NCBI GenBank assembly: GCA_023443745.1 | Contig: JAEZTB010000033.1 | Location: 22,452-86,451, forward strand | Direction of reading: 5' to 3' | Length of the DNA: 64,000 nucleotides | Source of the DNA: Bacillota bacterium | Lineage (GTDB): Bacteria; Bacillota; Clostridia; DSM-8532 | Shown here: in pieces, positions 25,539 to 33,954 of the stretch | Position numbering within the stretch: position 1 is the stretch's first letter | Layout of the letters: every line of letters starts with the position of its first letter | Made by a program: the position numbers and the translations under genes | Notes under the pieces: model-generated | Seen by the model: the letters and a program-made list of their open reading frames with translations, nothing else | What the model was told of the DNA's origin: nothing | Database searches by the model: none

Positions 25539-25587
25539 GAGAAAGCCCCTTACCGTCCCTTATTAAGTATGTTCAGATTCAGCCTGC

Positions 25588-26856
25588 TCAGTTGTTTATT
25601 AGCTCATTCTTGTATTCGACAATGTGCATGACCTTATCCTCTAACCTTGCCTTCTCTGCAGCAAAAGCCATCAAATGGCTTTGAACGGCTATATCAGCGG
25701 AGGTGAGGCTTTTTACTTTGCCTTCGTTTTGAATGAGCCTGACGAAATCCTTAATTAAACCTTGATCCCCCCCACCATGACCATTATTCCCGTTGGCTTC
25801 GTTCACAGTGATGGGTATGCTTGTTCTGGTAAGAAAGTCGATAAGCTCTATCTCATTCTTTTCCATGTCGCACCTTATTTCGCCTTTTGTTCCCATAAGC
25901 TTGATGGTCCTCTTGCAGTCATTGGTGAACGCGCACATGGTAAAAGCCGCCGTCACTTCATTTGCAAACTCCAAATTAACAACCTGATGGTCGACCACAT
26001 TATTGTCGCAGCGGAAGACACACCTGCCATAGGGCCCTTCTTCCAGGGCCTTCCTTCTGGCCTCCAAACTGCTGTCATTGCAGATAACCGAAGCCGGCCA
26101 ACCGGTATTTTCGGTCAAGTAGGTTTTAGGCGCATAAAAAGGGCATTCGTTTTCAACGGGGCAACCATCAAGGCATCTTAACGGCGCGCCTTCCGGAGCA
26201 TTTTGTTCCTTAAAATAGGTAAGGGAACCAAAGGACGACACCTTGACACAATCGGCGCCTGCAAGCCAAAGCATGATATCCATATCATGACAGCTCTTGG
26301 CCAAGATCATGGGGCTGGATAAATCAGAATTGCGCCAGTTTCCCCGTACATAGCTGTGAGCCTGGTGCCAGAACGCAACATTCTCATTATGCTGGATAGA
26401 GATGAGTCGGCCAATCCTTCCTTCATCCAATAAGGCTTTCAAGGTCCCGAAAAAGCTTGTATACCTGAGTACATGGCATATTGAAAAGATTCGTTCATAT
26501 TTTTTTGCATACTCCCCCATCTTGATGCATTCCACGGGATCTGTGGACATAGGTTTCTCAAGCAACACATGATAGCCTCTTTCCAAGGCCTTTATAGTGG
26601 GATTGAAATGCATTTTATCCTGGGTACAGATGAGCGCTGCGTCTGCAAGGCAGGGTTTATCCAAAAGCTCCTCCCAACTAGAGAAACACATATCCCGATG
26701 AATACCGTGAGTCTGTGCGAAATTCTCCCTTCTTACCATATCCGAATCAGCAACAGCCACAAACTGAAGCTCATCAGGATGTTCCACGGCATAGGGCGCA
26801 TAGGCTTTAGAGCCCCTATCACCAGCGCCTATAAGTATAGCCGTCACTTTACGCAT
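25588..26856 (-). CDS. Gfo/Idh/MocA family oxidoreductase with cysteine cluster
   Basis: NAD(P)-dependent dehydrogenase of 422 residues, longer than the usual 340. N-terminal AILIGAGDRGSKAYAPYAVE Rossmann fold, the EKPMSTDP motif, and HVLRYTSFF follow the family plan. An inserted segment CLDGCPVENECPFYAPKTYL contains three closely spaced cysteines, a feature of a particular subgroup of unknown substrate. GGAGG lies 8 nt before the ATG at 26856. It is a single-gene unit. Confidence 0.9.
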   Translation of the reverse strand: MRKVTAILIGAGDRGSKAYAPYAVEHPDELQFVAVADSDMVRRENFAQTHGIHRDMCFSSWEELLDKPCLADAALICTQDKMHFNPTIKALERGYHVLLEKPMSTDPVECIKMGEYAKKYERIFSICHVLRYTSFFGTLKALLDEGRIGRLISIQHNENVAFWHQAHSYVRGNWRNSDLSSPMILAKSCHDMDIMLWLAGADCVKVSSFGSLTYFKEQNAPEGAPLRCLDGCPVENECPFYAPKTYLTENTGWPASVICNDSSLEARRKALEEGPYGRCVFRCDNNVVDHQVVNLEFANEVTAAFTMCAFTNDCKRTIKLMGTKGEIRCDMEKNEIELIDFLTRTSIPITVNEANGNNGHGGGDQGLIKDFVRLIQNEGKVKSLTSADIAVQSHLMAFAAEKARLEDKVMHIVEYKNELINN

Positions 26857-27122
26857 AAGAAAAACCTCCCCAATACGAAATCTATAAATATCCAACTCTT
26901 CAAGCTTATTTCCATTATGGCATAATTGCTCTTACCAAGCTATTCTTATATTGAAATAATTATGAATTATACCTTTATATAGTCTAATGCTATTTAGATT
27001 GCAGTCTTGGCTGATCTTCATGTTTTTTATGACAATAAATAAAGCACTTATAAGCCATAAATGAGCAATAAATTAAACAATTGAATGGCATTAAATAGCC
27101 ATAAAAGCGCCTGCATAATATG
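26857..27122. other. A+T-rich intergenic region, no gene recognised
   Basis: A stretch of 266 nt between the divergently placed oxidoreductase gene and the tRNA promoter. It holds the promoter region of the oxidoreductase gene on the minus strand, but no convincing protein or RNA gene. Confidence 0.6.
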
Positions 27123-27152
27123 TTGACAACCACATAGTTCCTATTGTATACT
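27123..27152 (+). promoter_or_regulatory. tRNA-Trp promoter
   Basis: TTGACA (27123-27128), 18 nt, TATACT (27147-27152), ending 16 nt before the tRNA. Confidence 0.8.
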
Positions 27153-27168
27153 TGAATTCGTCAGTTGT

Positions 27169-27244
27169 AGGGGAGTAGCTCAGCTGGTAGAGCAGCGGTC
27201 TCCAAAACCGCGTGTCGCGAGTTCGATCCTTGTCTCCCCTGCCA
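27169..27244 (+). tRNA. trnW: tRNA-Trp (anticodon CCA)
   Basis: Full cloverleaf: 7-bp acceptor stem AGGGGAG/CTCCCCT, D arm AGCTCAGCTGGTAGAGC, anticodon stem GCGGT/ACCGC with loop CTCCAAA (anticodon CCA at 27202-27204), T arm with GTTCGATCC, discriminator G and encoded CCA. It is a single-tRNA transcription unit with its own promoter and terminator. Confidence 0.97.
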
Positions 27245-27247
27245 GAT

Positions 27248-27288
27248 AAATCGGTAAATTTCGATATGGAATTTGCCGATTTCTTTTT
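27248..27288 (+). terminator. tRNA-Trp terminator
   Basis: AAATCGGTAAATT pairs with AATTTGCCGATTT (one mismatch) around a 9-nt loop and is followed by CTTTTT. Confidence 0.82.
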
Positions 27289-27354
27289 ACCCTTCAACAA
27301 GCTATACTAGAGATGGATTATTTAGATTGCACGCAATGAGCGGGAGGAGTTTCA

Positions 27355-27735
27355 ATGGTTACTGGCATATGCATGGGCAATATAATGGTTGACTGTGATG
27401 ATGAGCAAAAACTATGCGAATTCTACCACAAATTACTTGGATGGGAAAAAAGTAAAATGTTTGGCCGTCCCGCATTATGCAGTAAGGATGGGATCGTCTT
27501 TCTGTTTATCGAAGAAGAAGATTACATTCCGCCGATATGGCCTGAAGAAAAAGGTAAACAGCAAAAACAAATCCATTTCGATTTTCAAGTGCCGGATGTT
27601 ACAGCAGCCGTTGAATATGCCCAATCGATTGGTGCTACTAAAGCACCATCACAATTCGGGAGTAGTGAGTTTGTGACTATGATAGATCCTGCTGGACATC
27701 CGTTTTGCCTTTGCGCAAAAGATAATATGCCTTGA
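27355..27735 (+). CDS. VOC superfamily (glyoxalase-like) protein
   Basis: Protein of 126 residues with the VOC fold: GNIMVDCDDEQKLCEFYHKL at the start, HFDFQVPDVTAAVEYAQSIG in the middle and FVTMIDPAGHPFCLC at the end. Enzymatic activity is not predictable; many such proteins act in antibiotic or metabolite resistance. GGAGGAG precedes the ATG by 5 nt. It stands alone and converges with the winged-helix gene. Confidence 0.87.
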   Translation: MVTGICMGNIMVDCDDEQKLCEFYHKLLGWEKSKMFGRPALCSKDGIVFLFIEEEDYIPPIWPEEKGKQQKQIHFDFQVPDVTAAVEYAQSIGATKAPSQFGSSEFVTMIDPAGHPFCLCAKDNMP

Positions 27736-27757
27736 CCACATAGCTCCATCCATCTTC

Positions 27758-28051
27758 TTACATACTCGCGTTCCTGATAAGGCCTTCCAGTAAATCGACG
27801 TATTCCTTGAAAAGATTTCTTCCGTATTCGGTCAACTTATAGGTTGTGCAGGGCTTTTTTGATCTAAAGTCCTTTTTAATATCTATATAGCCCAGTTCTT
27901 CCAGCTTTGACATGTGCACACTGAGATTTCCGTCGGTTGCGTCGGTTATCTCTTTAACCTGTTTAAATGTTTTTGGTCCTGGCATAAGAGCTGCAATTAC
28001 TGCGATCCTAAATTTTGACTGAAAGCTTTCCGGAATGGAATTGATATCCAT
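27758..28051 (-). CDS. Winged helix-turn-helix transcriptional regulator
   Basis: Regulator of 97 residues with a single winged-helix domain: FRIAVIAALMPGPKTFKQVK, the recognition region GNLSVHMSKLEELGYIDIKK and a wing ending TTYKLTEYG. GGAGG lies 7 nt before the ATG. The upstream reading frame stops 2 nt before this start (TGACATG), so it was the second gene of an operon with a membrane protein that is now broken. Its targets are unknown. Confidence 0.88.
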   Translation of the reverse strand: MDINSIPESFQSKFRIAVIAALMPGPKTFKQVKEITDATDGNLSVHMSKLEELGYIDIKKDFRSKKPCTTYKLTEYGRNLFKEYVDLLEGLIRNASM

Positions 28052-28052
28052 G

Positions 28053-28150
28053 TCAATTCCTCCTGCCTTTACAAAACATCAGGTATCCGCCAAGTATAAG
28101 GAATGTCAATGGGATGATGATGCAGTATGATAATACAAATATAGAGTAAG
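28053..28150 (-). pseudogene. Truncated 3' end of a membrane-protein gene
   Basis: The frame ending at 28053 encodes a hydrophobic tail (SIFVLSYCIIIPLTFLILGG) and a short charged end KGRRN, as in the last helix of a membrane protein, and couples to the winged-helix gene by TGACATG. Upstream of about 28150 the frame enters the aldehyde dehydrogenase fragment in a wrong frame. The most likely reading is a gene cut by recombination; the family is not recognised. Confidence 0.5.
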
Positions 28151-28264
28151 AGCTTGGAGATGGCTTCCATGGCGATGGGCATGCTGTTGGTGAGAATACC
28201 AGAGTTAAGGCCAAATCTGGAATCGTTAACCATATTATAGGCTTCTTCCATGGTATCAAAGGGA
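28151..28264 (-). pseudogene. Internal fragment of an aldehyde dehydrogenase gene
   Basis: About 114 nt align without gaps to 41175-41287 inside the intact aldehyde dehydrogenase gene, with eight base differences (about 93% identity). It encodes FDTMEEAYNMVNDSRFGLNS and the following GILTNSMPIAMEAISKL; only one difference (Ser for Asn) changes a residue. Homology ends abruptly on both sides. The fragment lies in the same orientation as the intact gene and is a degenerate remnant, not a functional gene. Confidence 0.88.
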
Positions 28265-28305
28265 TGGTCAACCAAAATAAGAATGTATTTCGTACAGTTT
28301 GAGCA

Positions 28306-29904
28306 CTATGTACAAAGTATTTGATATTTTTTATATTGCTCTTTCCATTCAGCAAATGCTATGCCTTCAAAGCGCTTAAACTGTCTATAAAAATGTTCAG
28401 AGTTATTAAATCCTACTTTTTCTATGATACTACTTATCCGCATGTTACTCGTTTTATATAGTAATTTAAATTTTTCAATTCTTTTTTTATTTATGTATTC
28501 ACAAAAAGTGATTCCTTGGGTGTTCTTAAATAACTGTCCCAGGTAAGCAGCATTGATATAAAATAGCTTTCCCAGCAATGACAAACTTATATCTTTATAA
28601 TAGTATTCATCAATATACTCAAGTATATGGCTAATAACATTGTCTTGCTTCTTGACACTAAGCATTATTGTATATTCACTGACATCATGACACTTTTTAA
28701 TAAGCCATGATTCTAATAGCTTTATATCCGTACATACATTTTGAATCTCATCTAATGTATCATAATTAAAAACCAGGTTTGATTCACCATTATACTTTTC
28801 TATCAAATTCGACATTTCAATCATTATACTTATTACTATTCCCTGAGCAATTTCATCTAACAGATTTTTAAAATGATATGAATTTGTAAGCTTGCTAATT
28901 TCATATTCTATAGAATCTCTATTTGCATCTTCCACTGCATCTATCAACCCTTTAAAATCCAATTTCAGATCAACCCATAAACTTTTATCGTAAAGATAAT
29001 TTTCGTATGATATCACTCTTGATTCCTGTTGTAGTCCATTACTCCTAAGTACTTTTTTAGCTTCATTTCTGGAACGCCTAATCTCATGCGGAGATTCTAT
29101 AGCACTGCCGTAGCCTATGACTGCATTAACTTCAAAACGTTCGCTAATATTATTACATATCAGTTTTAGAATTTCGTGTATATTATTTTTATTATATTTA
29201 AATATGCCTTTCCCTAAAAGCAATATTCCAATCAATCCATCATCATCATAAACATATCCTAGATTAAATTGTTTAATATAATCTTCAATAGCTTTCCTTA
29301 TATCTTTTTTTTTCATCTGATAATCTTCTAATTCTATTTGATTCTTACTCACTCTATTGTCCACACAAACCAATGCCACATTATATGAATCGCTTTCAAA
29401 ACTCATTTCATACTTGACTAAACAATTTTCAACATATTTTATATCGCTGACTCCACAAATAAAATCAAGTATCAGCTTGTTTTTAAAAGCATCTATTTTT
29501 ACTATTTCCTCATTTCTTGTGATTTCTTCCTTATCTAATTCTCGCTTTATGTTAAGGACCTGCTCTATCAGTTCTTCCGGTATCAGGGGTTTTAACAGAA
29601 ACGCTCTCACCCCATATTCGATGGCTTTTTGGGCATAGCTGAATTCATTGTAACCACTTATTATAATGATCCTTGTGTCAAGATTGATATCCCGTATTTG
29701 TTTACTAAGTTCGAGGCCATCCATAACAGGCATTCTAATATCAGTAATAACTAAATCAACTTTGTTCTCTTTTATCTTCTGTATGGCCTCTCTGCCATTC
29801 GATGCTGAACTCAAAATACTAAAACCATATTTACTCCAATCTATAATAATACTTAACCCTCTGCATATTTTAATTTCATCGTCTACAAACAACACATTAT
29901 ACAT
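28306..29904 (-). CDS. yesN: YesN-type response regulator (receiver + AraC HTH)
   Basis: Cytoplasmic transcription factor of 532 residues. The receiver domain starts MYNVLFVDDEIKICRG, with phosphoacceptor Asp55 in VITDIRMPVMDG and the LLKPL lysine near 104; a long middle region follows, then an AraC-type double helix-turn-helix (SLLGKLFYINAAYLGQLFKN; IRISSIIEKV-like, FNNSEHFYRQFKRFEG). The ATG at 29904 has GGAGG 8 nt upstream; a GTG three codons earlier overlaps that site. It is paired with YesM upstream and should activate the linked sugar module. Confidence 0.95.
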   Translation of the reverse strand: MYNVLFVDDEIKICRGLSIIIDWSKYGFSILSSASNGREAIQKIKENKVDLVITDIRMPVMDGLELSKQIRDINLDTRIIIISGYNEFSYAQKAIEYGVRAFLLKPLIPEELIEQVLNIKRELDKEEITRNEEIVKIDAFKNKLILDFICGVSDIKYVENCLVKYEMSFESDSYNVALVCVDNRVSKNQIELEDYQMKKKDIRKAIEDYIKQFNLGYVYDDDGLIGILLLGKGIFKYNKNNIHEILKLICNNISERFEVNAVIGYGSAIESPHEIRRSRNEAKKVLRSNGLQQESRVISYENYLYDKSLWVDLKLDFKGLIDAVEDANRDSIEYEISKLTNSYHFKNLLDEIAQGIVISIMIEMSNLIEKYNGESNLVFNYDTLDEIQNVCTDIKLLESWLIKKCHDVSEYTIMLSVKKQDNVISHILEYIDEYYYKDISLSLLGKLFYINAAYLGQLFKNTQGITFCEYINKKRIEKFKLLYKTSNMRISSIIEKVGFNNSEHFYRQFKRFEGIAFAEWKEQYKKYQILCT

Positions 29905-29918
29905 TTGCTCCACCTCCG

Positions 29919-31682
29919 TTATTGGGATAAAGGAATGGTAACCGTTATACTGGTGCCTATATTCAGGCTGCTCTCAATGCTTATACCATAATGCTCTCCA
30001 TAGTATAATTTCAGCCTTTGATGTATGTTTTTTAAACCAATGCTTTTACTTTGACTGCAATCAGATTCTTCTACAGCACATTTTATTCTTTCTAAATGCT
30101 CTTCACTAATTCCTATTCCATTATCCACTACAGTGACTTTCAAATCACTTCCTTCACGCTGGGCTGACAGATTTAAAATCCAGTTATCTTCCTTGAGCTC
30201 TAGACCATGATATATGGAATTCTCAACTATTGGCTGAATGGTAAACTTCGGTATTTGTATATCGTAATCAATTTCACAAATATTTATAAAATAACTTAAT
30301 TTTTCTCCATACCTGAATTTTTGAACCTTAAGATAATTAAGTACAAGATCGAGCTCCTTACTCAAACTGATTTTATCATTATCCCATTCAATACTCATTC
30401 TGAGAATTCTAGCAAAGCTTCTGACAATTTCACTGGTTTCTTTATCCCCATAAGCTAATGAATTCATACTGACTGTCTCCATAGTATTGAACAAAAAGTG
30501 CGGATTAATCTGACTTTGTAAGGCATTAATTTCTGATTCCTTTTTTTTAATTTCAAGATCCTTCATCTTCATTTTGGTTACATAAACTTCTGAAATCAGA
30601 TTATCAATTCTTTCGATCATTTCCTTAAAGCTTCTTGATAGTTTACCAATTTCATCATTTTGCTCGTAATCTACAAATACTTCAAATTTATTGTTATTTT
30701 TAATTCTACTCATATTTTTTGTCAGCATTCTAAGCCTTTTGGTTAGCTTAAAGGAAAAAATAAATATGAGCAAAAATGTTAAACCAAAAATTACAAGTGA
30801 CCTAACTATAGTCAAATAAACGGTTCTATCCAAATCCGTAGTAATTAATTTTGAAGACACTATTTCTACAAGCTGCCAACCATTCAAATAGCCATAATCA
30901 GATAAATTTTCCTGTAATATAATAACATCGTTTCCTTTTTGGTAAACTCCGTTTTCGTCAAAGACTCTGTATATTCCATTCTCCTCAGGGCTATTTTTAT
31001 TTTGTATGTCTGCTTCTACATCGTCAGATGATGCAAATATTTGATTTGTCCGATCAATCAAGTAGAATTTTTTGCTCTTACCTTCTTCTCTCATCAAATT
31101 GTAGATTTCATCCATTTGAACTTCAATCCTTAAAACAAGGATTTTATCATGTATCATATCTTTATAAAGTAATCTGCTGATTGCAAAGACTCTAATTCCT
31201 TTATCATTATAATAGGGCATGGATATATAATTCTTCCCATTTTCCAATACAGCTTTTTTATACCAGTCTTTTTCCCTTACCAGACTATTAGCGTAGTAAA
31301 TGACATTGTAATCTTGCACCAATGTCTTATTTGTGGTAAAGACTGTGATATGGACTGTTTCAGGTACTGCCATTTTTAGTTTTTTTGAAATAAATAATAT
31401 ATTATCAACATAAGTGTTCAAATATTCCGAGTCACTCGTATATTCTCTGTTAAGCAATTCAATAAATTGTGACTCAACAAGCATATTATCAGATATTTTT
31501 ATGAAATTATTTAGCTTATTTACAACATTAATCTTGGCTTGTTTTAGAGTAGCAGCACTTACATAGTTTATATAATTTGAAATAATACTTCTTGTATTAT
31601 GTATAAAGAAATAGCCTGTAATAAAAACAGGTAATATTGTTACAAACAAGTAAGAAAAAAGTAGTTTTTGATGCATTTTCAT
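29919..31682 (-). CDS. yesM: YesM-type sensor histidine kinase
   Basis: Membrane kinase of 587 residues. The first helix (about 8-27), an extracellular sensor of about 250 residues, and a second helix near 290-310 are followed by HAMP and the His_kinase core: QINPHFLFNTMETVS (phosphoacceptor His), ENSIYHGLELKED (N box) and VVDNGIGISEEH (G box). It starts the yesM-yesN pair, separated from the GH42 gene by a stem-loop, and probably senses an extracellular glycan or receptor complex. Confidence 0.95.
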   Translation of the reverse strand: MKMHQKLLFSYLFVTILPVFITGYFFIHNTRSIISNYINYVSAATLKQAKINVVNKLNNFIKISDNMLVESQFIELLNREYTSDSEYLNTYVDNILFISKKLKMAVPETVHITVFTTNKTLVQDYNVIYYANSLVREKDWYKKAVLENGKNYISMPYYNDKGIRVFAISRLLYKDMIHDKILVLRIEVQMDEIYNLMREEGKSKKFYLIDRTNQIFASSDDVEADIQNKNSPEENGIYRVFDENGVYQKGNDVIILQENLSDYGYLNGWQLVEIVSSKLITTDLDRTVYLTIVRSLVIFGLTFLLIFIFSFKLTKRLRMLTKNMSRIKNNNKFEVFVDYEQNDEIGKLSRSFKEMIERIDNLISEVYVTKMKMKDLEIKKKESEINALQSQINPHFLFNTMETVSMNSLAYGDKETSEIVRSFARILRMSIEWDNDKISLSKELDLVLNYLKVQKFRYGEKLSYFINICEIDYDIQIPKFTIQPIVENSIYHGLELKEDNWILNLSAQREGSDLKVTVVDNGIGISEEHLERIKCAVEESDCSQSKSIGLKNIHQRLKLYYGEHYGISIESSLNIGTSITVTIPLSQ

Positions 31683-31762
31683 ATTTATTACTTTCGATAG
31701 AAACTTAATAATATGATCACCCTCTATTGTACTCTTAATCAGCCTTTCGGCTAATTCTCTTA

Positions 31763-31768
31763 CTATTA
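31763..31768 (-). promoter_or_regulatory. Candidate -10 element upstream of yesM
   Basis: Minus strand TATAAT in GGTATAATAG, about 80 nt before the yesM start, with only a weak -35. An AGCC-GAAA-GGCT tetraloop hairpin lies just downstream at 31741-31752. Confidence 0.35.
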
Positions 31769-31802
31769 TACCAAAACCGTATCATAATTAAAAATTGAAT
31801 TT

Positions 31803-31844
31803 TTAAGGAGATTATCTGCAATTAAAACAAAATAATCTCCTTAA
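31803..31844 (-). terminator. Stem-loop terminator after the GH42 gene
   Basis: Perfect 13-bp inverted repeat TTAAGGAGATTAT/ATAATCTCCTTAA with a 16-nt loop, 10 nt after the GH42 stop codon. The following sequence is A/T-rich but has no long T run, so it may stop transcription only partly or stabilise the mRNA. Confidence 0.6.
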
Positions 31845-31853
31845 GATTTCCAA

Positions 31854-33935
31854 TCAATTTTTATGCTTGATCGACAAAATCTTCAAACCATAACCGGATA
31901 TTTCCATTATCCCTCTGGTCTCATTTTCTGCGATAATGTCAAAGTACGTTTCATCGCCCAAGTCAATTTCTTTATTTTCGGAAGAGTAATTCTGTATAAA
32001 AATAAAATCAACATTACAGGATGAACGTTTTTGTACAGTTACACCTTCAGGAATAGTACCATATAAAGCTTTCTTAAGATTTAAGTCATTCACCAGTTGT
32101 TGATAAAATTCATCCAGAAAATCATCATTATTTCTAAAAGCGATATAGTAAGTTTTCCCTTTTCCATATGCTTTAGCTGTTAAAGCAGGCATTCCTGCAT
32201 AGAAATCATCTTTATAGGTGGCAAGAATCTCCGCGCCTTCCGCATGTATGATTTCACAAAGATCCTTTACCACATATTCACCTAACAGGCCAAGACCATT
32301 ATTTTTATTGATGATTACATAATTTTCATCATTCTCATAAAGACCATCTATTTCTTCAGCCCAAATGCCTGCCAAATCTCTTAACGGACCAGGAAACCCT
32401 CCCAAAAAGCATAGATCGTTTTCATCTGTAATTCCACTCCAGTAAGTTAATACTAAACACCCACCATTCTCTACAAAGTTCTTCATTTTTTCTGCTACAC
32501 CTTCTCTTACCATGTATAGCATCGGTGCTATCAAGAGCTTATATTGTGAAAAATCCGTATCCATATCTATTACATCGGTTGCTATTCCCCTTTTCCACAA
32601 CTGGTGATAATGGGCATGACAAGTCTCAAAATAGTTTTTCTTTTCTTTACGCGGCCCTTGAGCATCATCTATAGCCCAGCTGTTTTCCCAGTCGTAAATA
32701 ACAGCAGCTTGAGGATTGGTAACTGCGCCTGTCACCGGTTGAAGCTTATCAAGTACTTTCCCAACTTGTGCTACTTCATTGAATACTCTGTTATTCTCAT
32801 GCCCGCAGTGATCTACAACCGCTCCATGAAATTTTTCCGAAGATCCGCGGCTTTTACGCCATTGAAAATACTGAACCGTATCCGAGCCATGAGCTATTGC
32901 TTGTATAGATGCTAGCACATGCATACCGGGCCTTCTAAGCTTACCAACGGGCTGCCAGTTTGTAGCACTTGGTGAGCTCTCCATCATCATGAATGGTTTT
33001 CCGCCTTTCAATGCACGGTTTATATCATGAATGAATCCGCGTCTGCTAGCCTCCACCCAATTCGACCTCTCTCCGTGCCAGTAAGGATAATTGTCCCACG
33101 AAACCACATCAACATAGGGTGCGAATTTCCAGTAATTAATACATCCTTTAAAGATATTTACATAGTTATCAAAATTTGTTGTTACTGGAATATCAGTAGC
33201 AAATTTCCTAAGCGGTTCTATTTCACTTTTAAAGAAATCTATGGTCTGATCTGTTACAAATCTCTTCCAGTCAAGGTTGAGTCCATGTAAGAAGTTTTCG
33301 CCATGAGGCGCCGGAGATTCAATTTGACTCCATTTACTATAAGTGTGACTCCAAAAAGTGGTCCACCATGCTTTGTTTAAATTATCCAGATTACCCTCAT
33401 ATTTTTTCTTCAGCCACTCCCTGAATGCTTCCTGACACAGATCACAATGGCACTCCCCGCCATATTCATTGGATACATGCCACATGATGAGCCCGGGATG
33501 ATCCTTATAACGTTCTGCCAGTTTACTGTTAATGATGTTTACCTTTTCACGGTATAGGGGTGATGTCAGGCAGTGATTATGCCTTCTGCCATGAAGGTTC
33601 CTCACACGGTTCTCCTGAACGCGTAAAACCTCAGGATACTTCTCTGAGAGCCATGCAGGTCTTGCTCCGCTTGGGGTGGCCAGAATGGTATAAATATTAT
33701 GGCTTGAAAGCTTATCCATAATATTATCCAGCCATCCAAACTCAAATTGTCCTTCCTCCGGCTCTAAATGCGACCATGAAAAAATACCCACCGACATTAC
33801 GTTACAGCCCGCAAGCTTCATTAAACGTATATCTTCATCCCATATTTCAGGGGTATCTTTCCATTGTTCAGGGTTATAATCCGCACCATGAAGCAAGAAG
33901 TTACATTTACTTGATATAGGCTTGTATATTTCCAT
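31854..33935 (-). CDS. Glycoside hydrolase family 42 beta-galactosidase
   Basis: Cytoplasmic retaining beta-galactosidase of 693 residues. The family opening LLHGADYNPEQW, the acid/base glutamate in WHVSNEYGGECHCDLC, and the nucleophile glutamate in FMMMESSPSATNW are visible. The cysteines of ECHCDLC plus one in HCLTSP form the structural zinc site known in GH42. Trimerisation and C-terminal domains follow. It has no signal peptide, so it hydrolyses imported beta-galactosides. It is the last enzyme gene of the module. Confidence 0.94.
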   Translation of the reverse strand: MEIYKPISSKCNFLLHGADYNPEQWKDTPEIWDEDIRLMKLAGCNVMSVGIFSWSHLEPEEGQFEFGWLDNIMDKLSSHNIYTILATPSGARPAWLSEKYPEVLRVQENRVRNLHGRRHNHCLTSPLYREKVNIINSKLAERYKDHPGLIMWHVSNEYGGECHCDLCQEAFREWLKKKYEGNLDNLNKAWWTTFWSHTYSKWSQIESPAPHGENFLHGLNLDWKRFVTDQTIDFFKSEIEPLRKFATDIPVTTNFDNYVNIFKGCINYWKFAPYVDVVSWDNYPYWHGERSNWVEASRRGFIHDINRALKGGKPFMMMESSPSATNWQPVGKLRRPGMHVLASIQAIAHGSDTVQYFQWRKSRGSSEKFHGAVVDHCGHENNRVFNEVAQVGKVLDKLQPVTGAVTNPQAAVIYDWENSWAIDDAQGPRKEKKNYFETCHAHYHQLWKRGIATDVIDMDTDFSQYKLLIAPMLYMVREGVAEKMKNFVENGGCLVLTYWSGITDENDLCFLGGFPGPLRDLAGIWAEEIDGLYENDENYVIINKNNGLGLLGEYVVKDLCEIIHAEGAEILATYKDDFYAGMPALTAKAYGKGKTYYIAFRNNDDFLDEFYQQLVNDLNLKKALYGTIPEGVTVQKRSSCNVDFIFIQNYSSENKEIDLGDETYFDIIAENETRGIMEISGYGLKILSIKHKN

Positions 33936-33954
33936 TGGCTAACCCCATTCCGCT

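Noticed and set aside
28053..28355. Intact 100-residue membrane protein gene
   Set aside because: Its upstream half is the aldehyde dehydrogenase fragment read in a wrong frame, so it is treated as debris rather than a gene.
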